64,000 bases of DNA from an uncultured Oscillospiraceae bacterium. GTDB lineage: Bacteria; Bacillota; Clostridia; Oscillospirales; Oscillospiraceae. The first letter of the stretch is position 1. Every line of letters starts with the position of its first letter. Position numbers and translations under genes: made by a program. The DNA lies in the NCBI GenBank assembly GCA_944386985.1, contig CALXDD010000003.1:62001-126000 (forward strand), written 5' to 3'. The notes under the pieces are model-generated. The model had not been told where the DNA came from and searched no databases. It worked only from the letters and a program-made list of their open reading frames with translations. Shown here piece by piece: positions 15,497 through 22,807 of this stretch.

Positions 15497-17059
15497 TCAC
15501 CACGTCAGATCGTCGTCATAGTCCACCAGAGTGGGGTCCAGGGGCTCCGCCCGGAACACAGTGGTCATATACCGGTTTACCCGGTCCCGCATGGCCTTTC
15601 GGGACACAGTGCGGGGGTCCATCAGGTCGTGCTCCACCCAGATGAGGTGGATGCCCCGCTCCCGGGCCTGATCCTCAAAGAGGCCCTGGAGTCCGGCGAA
15701 GTTCTTGCAGGAGACGTGGTTGTACATAAAGACGATGTTGGCGTTGAACTTCTCGCACATCTTCCAGCACTCGTCCAGGGCGTTGATGTAGCCGCCGTTG
15801 GAGTGGGAGCGCATGGTCATCCGCTCATAGCCCTTGGCCATGTCCACCAGCACCTTCTCCTTGTCGTGCTCGTCGTAGAAGTGGTGGGAAAGCATGCACT
15901 CCATGTCCACCAGGGTCTTGATGCCCCAGCAGTTTTCCGCCCAGTAGGTGAAGTTGGAGTAGTAGTGGGCGGGGCAGGACCAGACGATGGCCCGGTACCG
16001 GGCCTTGTTGTCGTGGGCCTTGTCGTACTCGTAGCCCTTCTGCATAAGACGGCAGGTCTTGGCGTCCAGCTTGCTCATCCGGGGGTCCAGGGCGCTGGCG
16101 ATCTGCATCTCATACTCCCGGTGGAGGGCCAGGGCGGCCCCGCAGATCTGGGGGTAGGGGGTGCAGTTCACATCCCACTTTTCCAGCATGTACTTGGTCT
16201 CCTTGTTGTATCGCTTCACGCCCTTGAAGAAGGCGTCCCAGTCGAACTTCACGCCGAACTGCTTCTCGATGAACTCCACGGCCCCCCACAGATTCTTCAC
16301 CGCGTAGGTCTGGGCCTCCTCCTCCAAAAAGCGCTGGGGCGGAGCGATGGTGTAGGTGGGGAGCTTGAAGTAGCGCTGGGAGTACATATTGGTGGCTACG
16401 GAGCCGTCGCAGGGCATGGAGCTTCCAATGTAGGCCGCGCCAATGCGGGGGTAGTCGTCCACCACACAGCAGCCCGCCTCGGCGGCCGGCAGGGGACACA
16501 CGTCCGGGGCCAGGCCGAAGTGCTCCACTGCGTCGATGTAAAACATATTGGCCTGCTGGTCCACCTCTCCGGCGATGAAGATGGGGACCATCTGAATGAG
16601 GATGCCCTTGAGAGTGGGGAAGCCGTTCATGATTTGAATGGGCATCATCTCATCGAAGATGACGGTCTTCTCCCGGAGCTTGGCTGCCCGCTTGGAGTGG
16701 GGGTTCAGGTTTTCGTCCCGCTCCAGGATCTCCTTGATCATCCGGGCGGAGTTCTGCAGCACGGCATAAAACTGCATATGGGTGTACCGCAGCTCATAAC
16801 CCCTCAGGCCGATGGTGTGCCGGTCCACAAAGGCGGGGGTGGTGAGATAAGAGGCCATCCACCGGTACCGCTTGAGGGATTTGAGCATCTGGGGCATCAC
16901 CGGAGCCAGGGTGCCGCCCAGCAGCCCCAGCAGCTTCAGCCACCGGTAGTAGTCGTACATGGTGTCCTTGAAGCCCTTCCACTCCCGCCGCTTGGTGCAG
17001 CGGTGGGCGCCGTCATAGAGGTTGCCGAGGCCTTTTCCTGTCTTGGGATTGTACGCCAT
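15497..17059 (-). CDS. 2-hydroxyacyl-CoA dehydratase-family subunit, large
   Basis: A 520-residue cytosolic protein of the HgdA/B-BcrB/C-DCCP family. The order of Cys sites (VCPLP, AEAGCC, SSMPCDGS, VWSCPAHYY, HVSCKNFAG) and the C-terminal half fit the two-domain Fe-S-binding fold; the family uses three Cys per [4Fe-4S] cluster. At 520 residues it is longer than usual (380-480). The ATG lies on the last base of the upstream subunit gene's stop, so translation is coupled. Electrons would come from the adjacent activase. Substrate unknown: no CoA-transferase or 2-hydroxyacid dehydrogenase is nearby, which argues against ordinary amino-acid fermentation. Confidence 0.8.
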   Translation of the reverse strand: MAYNPKTGKGLGNLYDGAHRCTKRREWKGFKDTMYDYYRWLKLLGLLGGTLAPVMPQMLKSLKRYRWMASYLTTPAFVDRHTIGLRGYELRYTHMQFYAVLQNSARMIKEILERDENLNPHSKRAAKLREKTVIFDEMMPIQIMNGFPTLKGILIQMVPIFIAGEVDQQANMFYIDAVEHFGLAPDVCPLPAAEAGCCVVDDYPRIGAAYIGSSMPCDGSVATNMYSQRYFKLPTYTIAPPQRFLEEEAQTYAVKNLWGAVEFIEKQFGVKFDWDAFFKGVKRYNKETKYMLEKWDVNCTPYPQICGAALALHREYEMQIASALDPRMSKLDAKTCRLMQKGYEYDKAHDNKARYRAIVWSCPAHYYSNFTYWAENCWGIKTLVDMECMLSHHFYDEHDKEKVLVDMAKGYERMTMRSHSNGGYINALDECWKMCEKFNANIVFMYNHVSCKNFAGLQGLFEDQARERGIHLIWVEHDLMDPRTVSRKAMRDRVNRYMTTVFRAEPLDPTLVDYDDDLTW

Positions 17060-18273
17060 TATCGTCCCTCCTCCCGCGCTGCGCGCTTTGCCTTGATTCG
17101 CTTGATCTCCAGACTCTCCACAAAGGCCTGGACCCGGGTGCGCAGCTGGCCGCTGGTGCGGGACATATAGGGCCGGTCCACGGAGAGGGTGGGGATGTGG
17201 TACTCGTCCTGCATGATGTGGCTGGCCAGCGCCCGCTCATAGGACCAGTAGGTGCAGAACTTGATCTGCTCGTAGATGACGCCGTCGGCGTGGTAATCCC
17301 GGCACAGCTGCGCTGCGGTGTCCAGCCGCTTTTGAATCTTGTGGGGCTCCACATGGCGCACGCACAGGGTGGTGCGGAGGTAGTCCCGGACCACCTGCTT
17401 CACCGCGTCCTCCTCGTCGTTCAGAAGGATCTCCTGGCGGCCGGGGATGCTGCCGTAGCAGAACCGGTCCGCTACCACCAGAGCGCCGCTGTCCTCGATG
17501 AGGGAGATGAGCTCCGGGTCGTCGATCTCCGAGCCAACCACCACCACCTTGGCCCGAAACCGCTTTTTCTTGTCCGGCTCCCGGGTTTTCAGCTCCTCTG
17601 CCGTCTCCCGCAGTTTGTCCAAAATCAGGTCCTTGGGGCAGGCGTAGGTGGCCAGTGTCAGCACATGGAACTCATAGCCGGTGATGGTGGGATTGTCCAG
17701 CTTCCGGTATTCTCCGATTTCTCCGATAAGGCGGCACACCTCGTTGTGCCGCTCCACCGCCCTTCGGACGGCGGCGTCGGAGACGTCGATGCCGTAGTTT
17801 TCCTGGAGGGGCTTCAGCACCTTCCGAGTAACCTGCTCGGTGACGTGGTCTACCGCGTCCTCATTGTCGTGACAGGGGGAGTCCAGGTTGCACCAGAAAA
17901 AGCCCTTCTTCTCCTTGTCCGCCACATCCAGCAGCTCCATGTTCTCCATGCTCCGGTTCATACACTCGCACACGTCCACCCCGGCCATGGCGTCCAGAAA
18001 CTTGTAGCCGCCCTCCAGGCCACGCTCCAAAAGGGCCCGGGCGTACTCGCAGGTGGCGTTGGACATGTAGTAGGTGGCGATGTCCATGGAGCCGGTGCGG
18101 GGGGCCCGCAGCCGTACCGAGAAGCAGCCGTCTAAATTCAGCAGCACCTCCGGCATGTGGTAGCAGGTGTACCCCAGGGCCAGACGGCCCTCAGCCTGGG
18201 CCTTTCGGACCAGCTCATTGTTGGCCTCTGTCAGCAGGTTTTCAAAGTAGTACAGATGCTTGAGATCTTTCAC
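17059..18273 (-). CDS. 2-hydroxyacyl-CoA dehydratase-family subunit, small
   Basis: A 404-residue homologue of the neighbouring large subunit and of HgdB/BcrB. Family features are the early LALGYTCYHMPEVLL stretch (a Cys near residue 37), the VDVCECMNRSMEN segment, VVVGSEIDDPELISLIEDSG at the second Rossmann-like domain, and the late YEQIKFCTYWSYE Cys. It begins with GTG after an AGAGGTGAGAAG region. One base is shared with the large-subunit start. The two subunits probably form a heterodimer carrying Fe-S clusters and a substrate site. Whether it acts on a CoA ester or, like double-cubane proteins, on a small molecule is open. Confidence 0.78.
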   Translation of the reverse strand: MKDLKHLYYFENLLTEANNELVRKAQAEGRLALGYTCYHMPEVLLNLDGCFSVRLRAPRTGSMDIATYYMSNATCEYARALLERGLEGGYKFLDAMAGVDVCECMNRSMENMELLDVADKEKKGFFWCNLDSPCHDNEDAVDHVTEQVTRKVLKPLQENYGIDVSDAAVRRAVERHNEVCRLIGEIGEYRKLDNPTITGYEFHVLTLATYACPKDLILDKLRETAEELKTREPDKKKRFRAKVVVVGSEIDDPELISLIEDSGALVVADRFCYGSIPGRQEILLNDEEDAVKQVVRDYLRTTLCVRHVEPHKIQKRLDTAAQLCRDYHADGVIYEQIKFCTYWSYERALASHIMQDEYHIPTLSVDRPYMSRTSGQLRTRVQAFVESLEIKRIKAKRAAREEGR

Positions 18274-18333
18274 CTTCTCACCTCTTTCTCCTCACACAGT
18301 TCGAATCTTTCTTCTGCTCATTGTAATGCATAC

Positions 18334-19095
18334 CTATTCGATTCCAAGGGACTGAAGGGCATCCCGGATCCCCCGGGCCAGGATGCCGTCCTCCGGCAGC
18401 TCCAGCACGCTGCGGCCCTGGACGTCGGCCAGTGCCAAGGCCGGGTCGTCGGGGATGGTGCAGAGAAGGGGGATATCCCCCAGCTGGAGATACTGCCGCA
18501 GAGACTCGTCGTTCATGCGGTTGATGATGGCGCCGCAGCGGCGGTACATGGTCAGCTCGTCGGCCACCTTTTTGACGGTTTGAATCACTTGGGTGCCCTT
18601 GCGGCTGGGGTCGCTGACCAAAATCAGGTGGGTGACCTTCTCCATCACCCGGCGGTTGATCTGTTCCACGCCCGCCTCGCCGTCGATGACCACATAGTCG
18701 AACCCGTCGGCCCAGGCGCTGATGACCTGGCGGAGGTAAGTATTGACGCTGCAGTAGCACCCGGCGGCCTCCGGCCGCCCGATGGCAAGGAAGGCGAAGC
18801 CCTCCTCCTCAGCGATGGCGTCCAGCAGTCGGTAGCGGCTCTCACCTAAAAGCTCAATGGCCCGGCGCTTCTCACGGTCGCCCTCCCCGGCGCTGGCGAT
18901 CTCCTTGCGGATGTCGTCCACTGTCAAATGGACCGACACCCCGAGGCTGGTCTCCAGCCCCACGGCGGGGTCGGCGTCGATGGCTAAGATGCGGCTGCTT
19001 GGGTGGGCACGCATGAGATAGGCCACAATGGCGGCGGCGATGGAGGTTTTGCCCACGCCCCCCTTGCCCGCCACGGCGATGATACAGGGTGCCAT
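18334..19095 (-). CDS. CooC-like P-loop ATPase (nickel insertion type)
   Basis: A 253-residue SIMIBI/MinD-type ATPase with deviant Walker A AVAGKGGVGKTS (residues 7-18), LAIDADPAVGLE, and FDYVVIDGEAGVE (Walker B region). The motif GCYC puts Cys113 and Cys115 in the CxC arrangement that in CooC binds Ni or Zn at the dimer interface during CO dehydrogenase maturation. No CODH catalytic gene is visible in this window. Its position upstream of the dehydratase-type subunits suggests it matures or reactivates that enzyme. The start follows GGAGGGGGGAT. It could instead serve a CODH elsewhere in the genome. Confidence 0.8.
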   Translation of the reverse strand: MAPCIIAVAGKGGVGKTSIAAAIVAYLMRAHPSSRILAIDADPAVGLETSLGVSVHLTVDDIRKEIASAGEGDREKRRAIELLGESRYRLLDAIAEEEGFAFLAIGRPEAAGCYCSVNTYLRQVISAWADGFDYVVIDGEAGVEQINRRVMEKVTHLILVSDPSRKGTQVIQTVKKVADELTMYRRCGAIINRMNDESLRQYLQLGDIPLLCTIPDDPALALADVQGRSVLELPEDGILARGIRDALQSLGIE

Positions 19096-19110
19096 ATCCC
19101 CCCTCCTTCC

Positions 19111-19740
19111 CTAAATCCGCCCCTCGAAAGCCCGGACGAACAGCTCACATAGATGCTCCATTCTGGTGCGGCCGTCCAGGTCGCAGTCGGTGGAGCCCAG
19201 GACCTGGCGCTGCATGGCCCCCAAGATGGCGTCGTAGGCGTTGTAGTAGATCTCCTTTACATCCACCTCCCGGCTGACGGTGCCGTCGGCCAGTCCCAGA
19301 CGGATGGCCTGAACCAGAGGGCTGTCGGAGTCCTCAAACCGCCCCGGCGGCCGGGAGCGGATGGCCACGGTAACCCCGGCGTTGTAGAGGGCCGTCTCCG
19401 CATTGAGAATGTAGCGGACGTACTCCGGGTGTTCCACATATAAGGTAGAGTAGAACCGCAGCATCAGGCGGATGCGCTGAATGCCTGTAAGGGCCTGATC
19501 GAGCTGACTGCTCAACAGGTTGTTGACTTGGGAAGAGATGCGCTGCCAGAAGAGAAAGGTGGTGGCCAGAATCAGCTGGGAACGGGTCTCAAAATACCGG
19601 TATATCGACCGCTCCGTGATTCCTGCCGCCCGGGCGATGTCCTTGATGGAGGTCTGTTCCACCCCCCGGCGGATGAAAAGGGACAGGGCTTTTTCCGTGG
19701 TCAGCTGTTTGTTCTGCTCCCGCAGGGCTGCCTGTGGCAT
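19111..19740 (-). CDS. TetR-family regulator
   Basis: A 209-residue regulator. The N-terminal HTH (ALSLFIRRGVEQTSIKDIAR, then AAGITERSIYRYFETRSQ) is a standard TetR DNA-binding domain at residues 17-62. The rest is the helical ligand-binding and dimerisation domain. It is the promoter-proximal gene of the minus-strand CooC/dehydratase operon, 15 bases before the ATPase gene. A perfect palindrome lies 36 bases before its start and is the probable operator. The effector is unknown. Confidence 0.85.
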   Translation of the reverse strand: MPQAALREQNKQLTTEKALSLFIRRGVEQTSIKDIARAAGITERSIYRYFETRSQLILATTFLFWQRISSQVNNLLSSQLDQALTGIQRIRLMLRFYSTLYVEHPEYVRYILNAETALYNAGVTVAIRSRPPGRFEDSDSPLVQAIRLGLADGTVSREVDVKEIYYNAYDAILGAMQRQVLGSTDCDLDGRTRMEHLCELFVRAFEGRI

Positions 19741-19775
19741 GGGGGAACCCCCTTTCCTGTATAAGATATCAAAAG

Positions 19776-19796
19776 ATTGTCAGAGATACTGACAAT
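19776..19796. promoter_or_regulatory. Candidate TetR operator palindrome
   Basis: A perfect inverted repeat: ATTGTCAG at 19776-19783 and CTGACAAT at 19789-19796 with a 5-base spacer. It lies 36 bases upstream of the TetR gene start, in the position of an autoregulatory operator. Its 21-base length and odd spacer suit a TetR dimer. Confidence 0.6.
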
Positions 19797-19917
19797 TTCA
19801 CTATACCATGTTTTTGACTATTTTCAACAGAAAAATTTAAAAAACGGTAAGAATATTTGTAAACCTTACATGGCGGTGGAAAGAAGTGGCAGAAAAATTT
19901 GCGGAAAAAGGAAAAGA

Positions 19918-19964
19918 AATATCCCCCCGGGAGGCTTGCAGAGAGGGAGGGGAACTGGTATGTT
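19918..19964 (+). promoter_or_regulatory. Promoter of the SAM methyltransferase gene with shared upstream element
   Basis: The element AAATATCCCCCCG (19918-19930) is followed 3 bases later by GGCTTGC. A -35-like TTGCAG (19936-19941), a 17-base spacer and TATGTT (19959-19964) give a sigma-A-type promoter. The same layout recurs at 20848-20896, before the ABC importer, with 20 of the first 23 bases identical. Confidence 0.6.
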
Positions 19965-20011
19965 AATACCATCACAATGATGTCCCGGAAGGGGACGGGA
20001 AGGACACGCCC

Positions 20012-20761
20012 ATGGATCTCGCAATTCGCAACAGAGCATATTGGACAGAGCGGGCCCCCTCCTACACGGAGGCCGTGGCCACCAACGTGGCCAACGGAGG
20101 TCGGCAGCTGTGGTGGGACATTTTAGCCGCCAACCTGCCCAAGGGGGAGCATTTGAAGATCCTCGACGTGGGCACCGGCCCGGGCTTCTTTGCCATTTTG
20201 CTGACGGAGATGGGCCACGAGGTGACGGCGGTGGACTACACCCCTGCCATGCTGGAGGAGGCGAAGCATAACGCGGGTCCTCTGGCGGACCGGATCACCT
20301 TCCTGCAGATGGACGCCCAGGCCCTGACCTTCCCCGACCACAGTTTTGACGCCATCGTCAGCCGGAACCTCACCTGGAACCTGCCCCACCCGGAGGAGGC
20401 CTACCTCCAGTGGTACCGGGTGTTGAAGAAGGGCGGGCGGATGATCAATTTTGACGCCGACTGGTACGGCTACCTCTTTGACGAGAGCAAACGCGTGGCG
20501 GTCCAGCGGGACCGCGGCAACGTCCAGGAGGCGGGCTGCACCGACTACAACGCCTACGAGAAGGCCAGCGAGATGGAGGAGATCTCCCTGCAGCTGCCCA
20601 TGGGGCGGTACGACCGGCCCCGCTGGGATGTGGACACCCTCCACCGCTGCGGCTTCCGGGAGATCTTTACCGACACGGAGGTGTGGAAGATCACCTGGGA
20701 CAACGAGGAGAAGGTGAACTTCGCCGCTACCCCCGGCTTTATGATCTGTGCGGACAAATGA
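20012..20761 (+). CDS. Class I SAM-dependent methyltransferase
   Basis: A 249-residue cytosolic methyltransferase with the Rossmann-fold SAM motifs: ILDVGTGPGFFAILL (motif I), EVTAVDYTPAMLEEA (motif II acidic residue), FLQMDAQALTF and FDAIVSRNLTWNL (motif IV). The substrate domain is not diagnostic. It is a single-gene transcript with its own terminator, yet its promoter closely matches that of the nickel/peptide-type ABC importer that follows. The two are therefore probably co-regulated, perhaps for making or modifying the ligand that the importer takes up. The substrate is unknown. Confidence 0.8.
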   Translation: MDLAIRNRAYWTERAPSYTEAVATNVANGGRQLWWDILAANLPKGEHLKILDVGTGPGFFAILLTEMGHEVTAVDYTPAMLEEAKHNAGPLADRITFLQMDAQALTFPDHSFDAIVSRNLTWNLPHPEEAYLQWYRVLKKGGRMINFDADWYGYLFDESKRVAVQRDRGNVQEAGCTDYNAYEKASEMEEISLQLPMGRYDRPRWDVDTLHRCGFREIFTDTEVWKITWDNEEKVNFAATPGFMICADK

Positions 20762-20772
20762 CAAGGACGCGG

Positions 20773-20820
20773 CGGGACGTCCCTCCCCGGGGGATCCGGG
20801 AAGGGGACGTCCCGTTTTTT
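20773..20820 (+). terminator. Intrinsic terminator after the methyltransferase gene
   Basis: An 11-bp stem (20773-20783 with 20804-20814) with a 20-base loop, followed by TTTTTT. Confidence 0.75.
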
Positions 20821-20847
20821 GGGTAGAATTTTGATCGAATGATGGAA

Positions 20848-20896
20848 AAAATATCCCCCCGTCCGGCTTGCGAAGGCATGGAACCTGCGTTATCCT
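20848..20896 (+). promoter_or_regulatory. Promoter of the ABC importer operon with shared upstream element
   Basis: AAATATCCCCCCG at 20848-20860, then GGCTTGC. The -35-like TTGCGA is at 20868-20873, the spacer is 17 bases and TATCCT is at 20891-20896. The transcript would carry a leader of about 100 bases before the first permease gene. The near-copy at 19918 suggests one regulator for both units. Confidence 0.6.
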
Positions 20897-20936
20897 GTGT
20901 GCATATCAGGGCTTCATGACGACAGTTCTCAGCAGG

Positions 20937-20968
20937 GCGGCGCCTGTCATAGGGGTGACAGGCGCCGC
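20937..20968 (+). promoter_or_regulatory. Leader hairpin upstream of the ABC importer
   Basis: A perfect 13-bp stem (20937-20949 with 20956-20968) and a 6-base loop, lying inside the untranslated leader between the promoter and the permease start. Only three Ts follow, so it is a weak terminator at best. It may act in attenuation or protect the transcript. Confidence 0.45.
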
Positions 20969-21003
20969 TTTGTGCGGGGAGGGAAAGGAGGAGTTTTCCC
21001 CAC

Positions 21004-21945
21004 ATGCGCCGCTATATTCTGCACCGGCTGGTGCAGCTGATCCCCATTCTTTTGGGCATTACTCTTTTGACTTTTGCCATGATGCGTCTGGCCTCCGGCG
21101 ATGCGGTGGAGGCTATGTACGAAAATCTGGGCACCAGCGTCTCCCAGGACATCATTGACGCCAAGCGGGCGGAGTTGGGGCTGGACAAGCCCTTTTTCGT
21201 CCAGTATTTCACCTGGCTGTGGGGGGTGGTCCGGGGGGATATGGGTACCTCCTATATCTCCGGGCAGCGGGTGTTTGAGACCTTTGTCTCCAAGCTGCCC
21301 AACACCATTCTCCTGACCGTATCCTCCATTCTGCTGACGGTGGCGGTGTCCATCCCCTTAGGCGTCCTCTCCGCCGTGCGCCACAACCGGGCGGCGGACT
21401 ATGTGATCCGCTTTCTCAGCTTCATCGGAAACTCCCTGCCCAATTTCTTCGTGTCCCTCCTTCTCCTGCTGGTGTTCGCGGTGAAGCTGGAGTGGCTGCC
21501 GGTAATCAGCACCGGCGGGGGGCTGACGGGCCTTCTGCTGCCCACCCTTACTTTGACCATCGCCATGGCCGCCAAATACACCCGACAGGTCCGCTCCACG
21601 GTGCTGGAGGAGCTGGGGAAGGAGTATGTGGCGGGGGCCAGGGCCCGAGGGGTGCGGGAGTCGGTGATTTTGTACGCCAGTGTGCTGAAGGCATCCATGC
21701 TCACCATCCTCACTCTGCTGGCGCTCTCCATCGGAAGCCTTCTGGGGGGCACCGCCATTGTGGAGTCCATCTTCCTCTTCGACGGGGTGGGCAAGCTGGC
21801 GGTGGACGCCATCACCATGCGGGACTACCCCATGATCCAGGCCTACGTCATGTGGATGGCCATCATCTATGTGCTGGTAAACCTCTGTACAGACCTTCTG
21901 TACCGGCGGCTGGACCCCCGGGTCCGGCTGGGAGAGGAGGGGTAG
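21004..21945 (+). CDS. Nickel/peptide ABC importer permease (NikB/DppB type)
   Basis: A 313-residue inner-membrane permease with six predicted helices, beginning MRRYILHRLVQLIPILLGIT as in DppB/NikB/OppB proteins. The cytoplasmic EAA loop is visible as YVAGARARGVRESVILYASV. It is the first gene of a five-gene operon for a peptide/opine/nickel-class (PepT) importer. AAAGGAGGAG lies upstream of the ATG. The second permease starts 4 bases after its stop. Confidence 0.85.
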   Translation: MRRYILHRLVQLIPILLGITLLTFAMMRLASGDAVEAMYENLGTSVSQDIIDAKRAELGLDKPFFVQYFTWLWGVVRGDMGTSYISGQRVFETFVSKLPNTILLTVSSILLTVAVSIPLGVLSAVRHNRAADYVIRFLSFIGNSLPNFFVSLLLLLVFAVKLEWLPVISTGGGLTGLLLPTLTLTIAMAAKYTRQVRSTVLEELGKEYVAGARARGVRESVILYASVLKASMLTILTLLALSIGSLLGGTAIVESIFLFDGVGKLAVDAITMRDYPMIQAYVMWMAIIYVLVNLCTDLLYRRLDPRVRLGEEG

Positions 21946-21948
21946 GCC

Positions 21949-22797
21949 ATGGAACAGAAACGACGCCGCCCACTGAGAGGTGTGACACTCCGGCTGGCTC
22001 TCTGCGCTCTGCTCACCGGCCTCATTCTTCTGGTGGCTGTCTTTGCGCCTCTCCTTACTCCCTATGATCCCTATGCCCAGGATATGTCCGCCGCCCTCCA
22101 GGCCCCCTCGGCGGCCCACCTTTTGGGGACGGATACCTACGGCCGGGACGTGCTGTCCCGGGTCATTATGGGGGCACGGACCAGTGTCTTCTCCTCCCTG
22201 GCCCTGGTGGCTATTATCTGCGTGGGAGGGAGCTTTTTGGGGGTGCTCTGCGGCTGGCTGGGCGGGAAGGTGGACACGGTGGTCATGCGCCTCAGCGACC
22301 TCTTCCTGGCTTTTCCCGGCATGGTGTTCGCCATCGCCGTGGCAGGGCTCATCGGCGGCGGCATGGTCAACGCGGTCATCGCCCTGGCCGCCATTTCCTG
22401 GCCCAAGTACACCCGTCTGGCCCGGGGACAGACTCTGGCGGTAAAGTCCGCCCCCTATATCACAGCGGCGGTGATGGCCAACAACACCCCCTTGCAGATC
22501 ATCTTCCGCCACATTCTGCCCAATATCGCCGGCCCCCTTCTGGTCACCGCCGCTCTGGACATCGGGACCATGATGATGGAGCTGGCGGGGCTGTCCTTCC
22601 TCAACTTAGGCGCCCAACCCCCCACAGCGGAGTGGGGCTCCATGATGAGCAAGGGCCGCAGTATGATCCAGACCTCCCCCTGGGTGGTGCTGGGTCCCGG
22701 TTTCGCCATTTTCCTCACGGTGCTGGTGTTCAATTTTTTAGGAGATACCCTCAGGGACTACCTGGACCCCAAGCGCCGGGGAGTACGTTCAGAATAG
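21949..22797 (+). CDS. Nickel/peptide ABC importer permease (NikC/DppC type)
   Basis: A 282-residue partner permease. An N-terminal helix (about 16-36) is followed by the DppC-type TYGRDVLSRVIMGARTS region and five more segments. The EAA-like loop reads VKSAPYITAAVMANNTPLQI. It would form the membrane channel with the preceding permease and receive ligand from the lipoprotein encoded next. Confidence 0.85.
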   Translation: MEQKRRRPLRGVTLRLALCALLTGLILLVAVFAPLLTPYDPYAQDMSAALQAPSAAHLLGTDTYGRDVLSRVIMGARTSVFSSLALVAIICVGGSFLGVLCGWLGGKVDTVVMRLSDLFLAFPGMVFAIAVAGLIGGGMVNAVIALAAISWPKYTRLARGQTLAVKSAPYITAAVMANNTPLQIIFRHILPNIAGPLLVTAALDIGTMMMELAGLSFLNLGAQPPTAEWGSMMSKGRSMIQTSPWVVLGPGFAIFLTVLVFNFLGDTLRDYLDPKRRGVRSE

Positions 22798-22807
22798 GAG
22801 ACAACCC

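Noticed and set aside
19931-19964. Possible sigma-54 (-24/-12) promoter reading of the GGCTTGC element
   Set aside because: The GG-N10-GC spacing is not present; a sigma-A-type reading with a 17-base spacer fits both copies.
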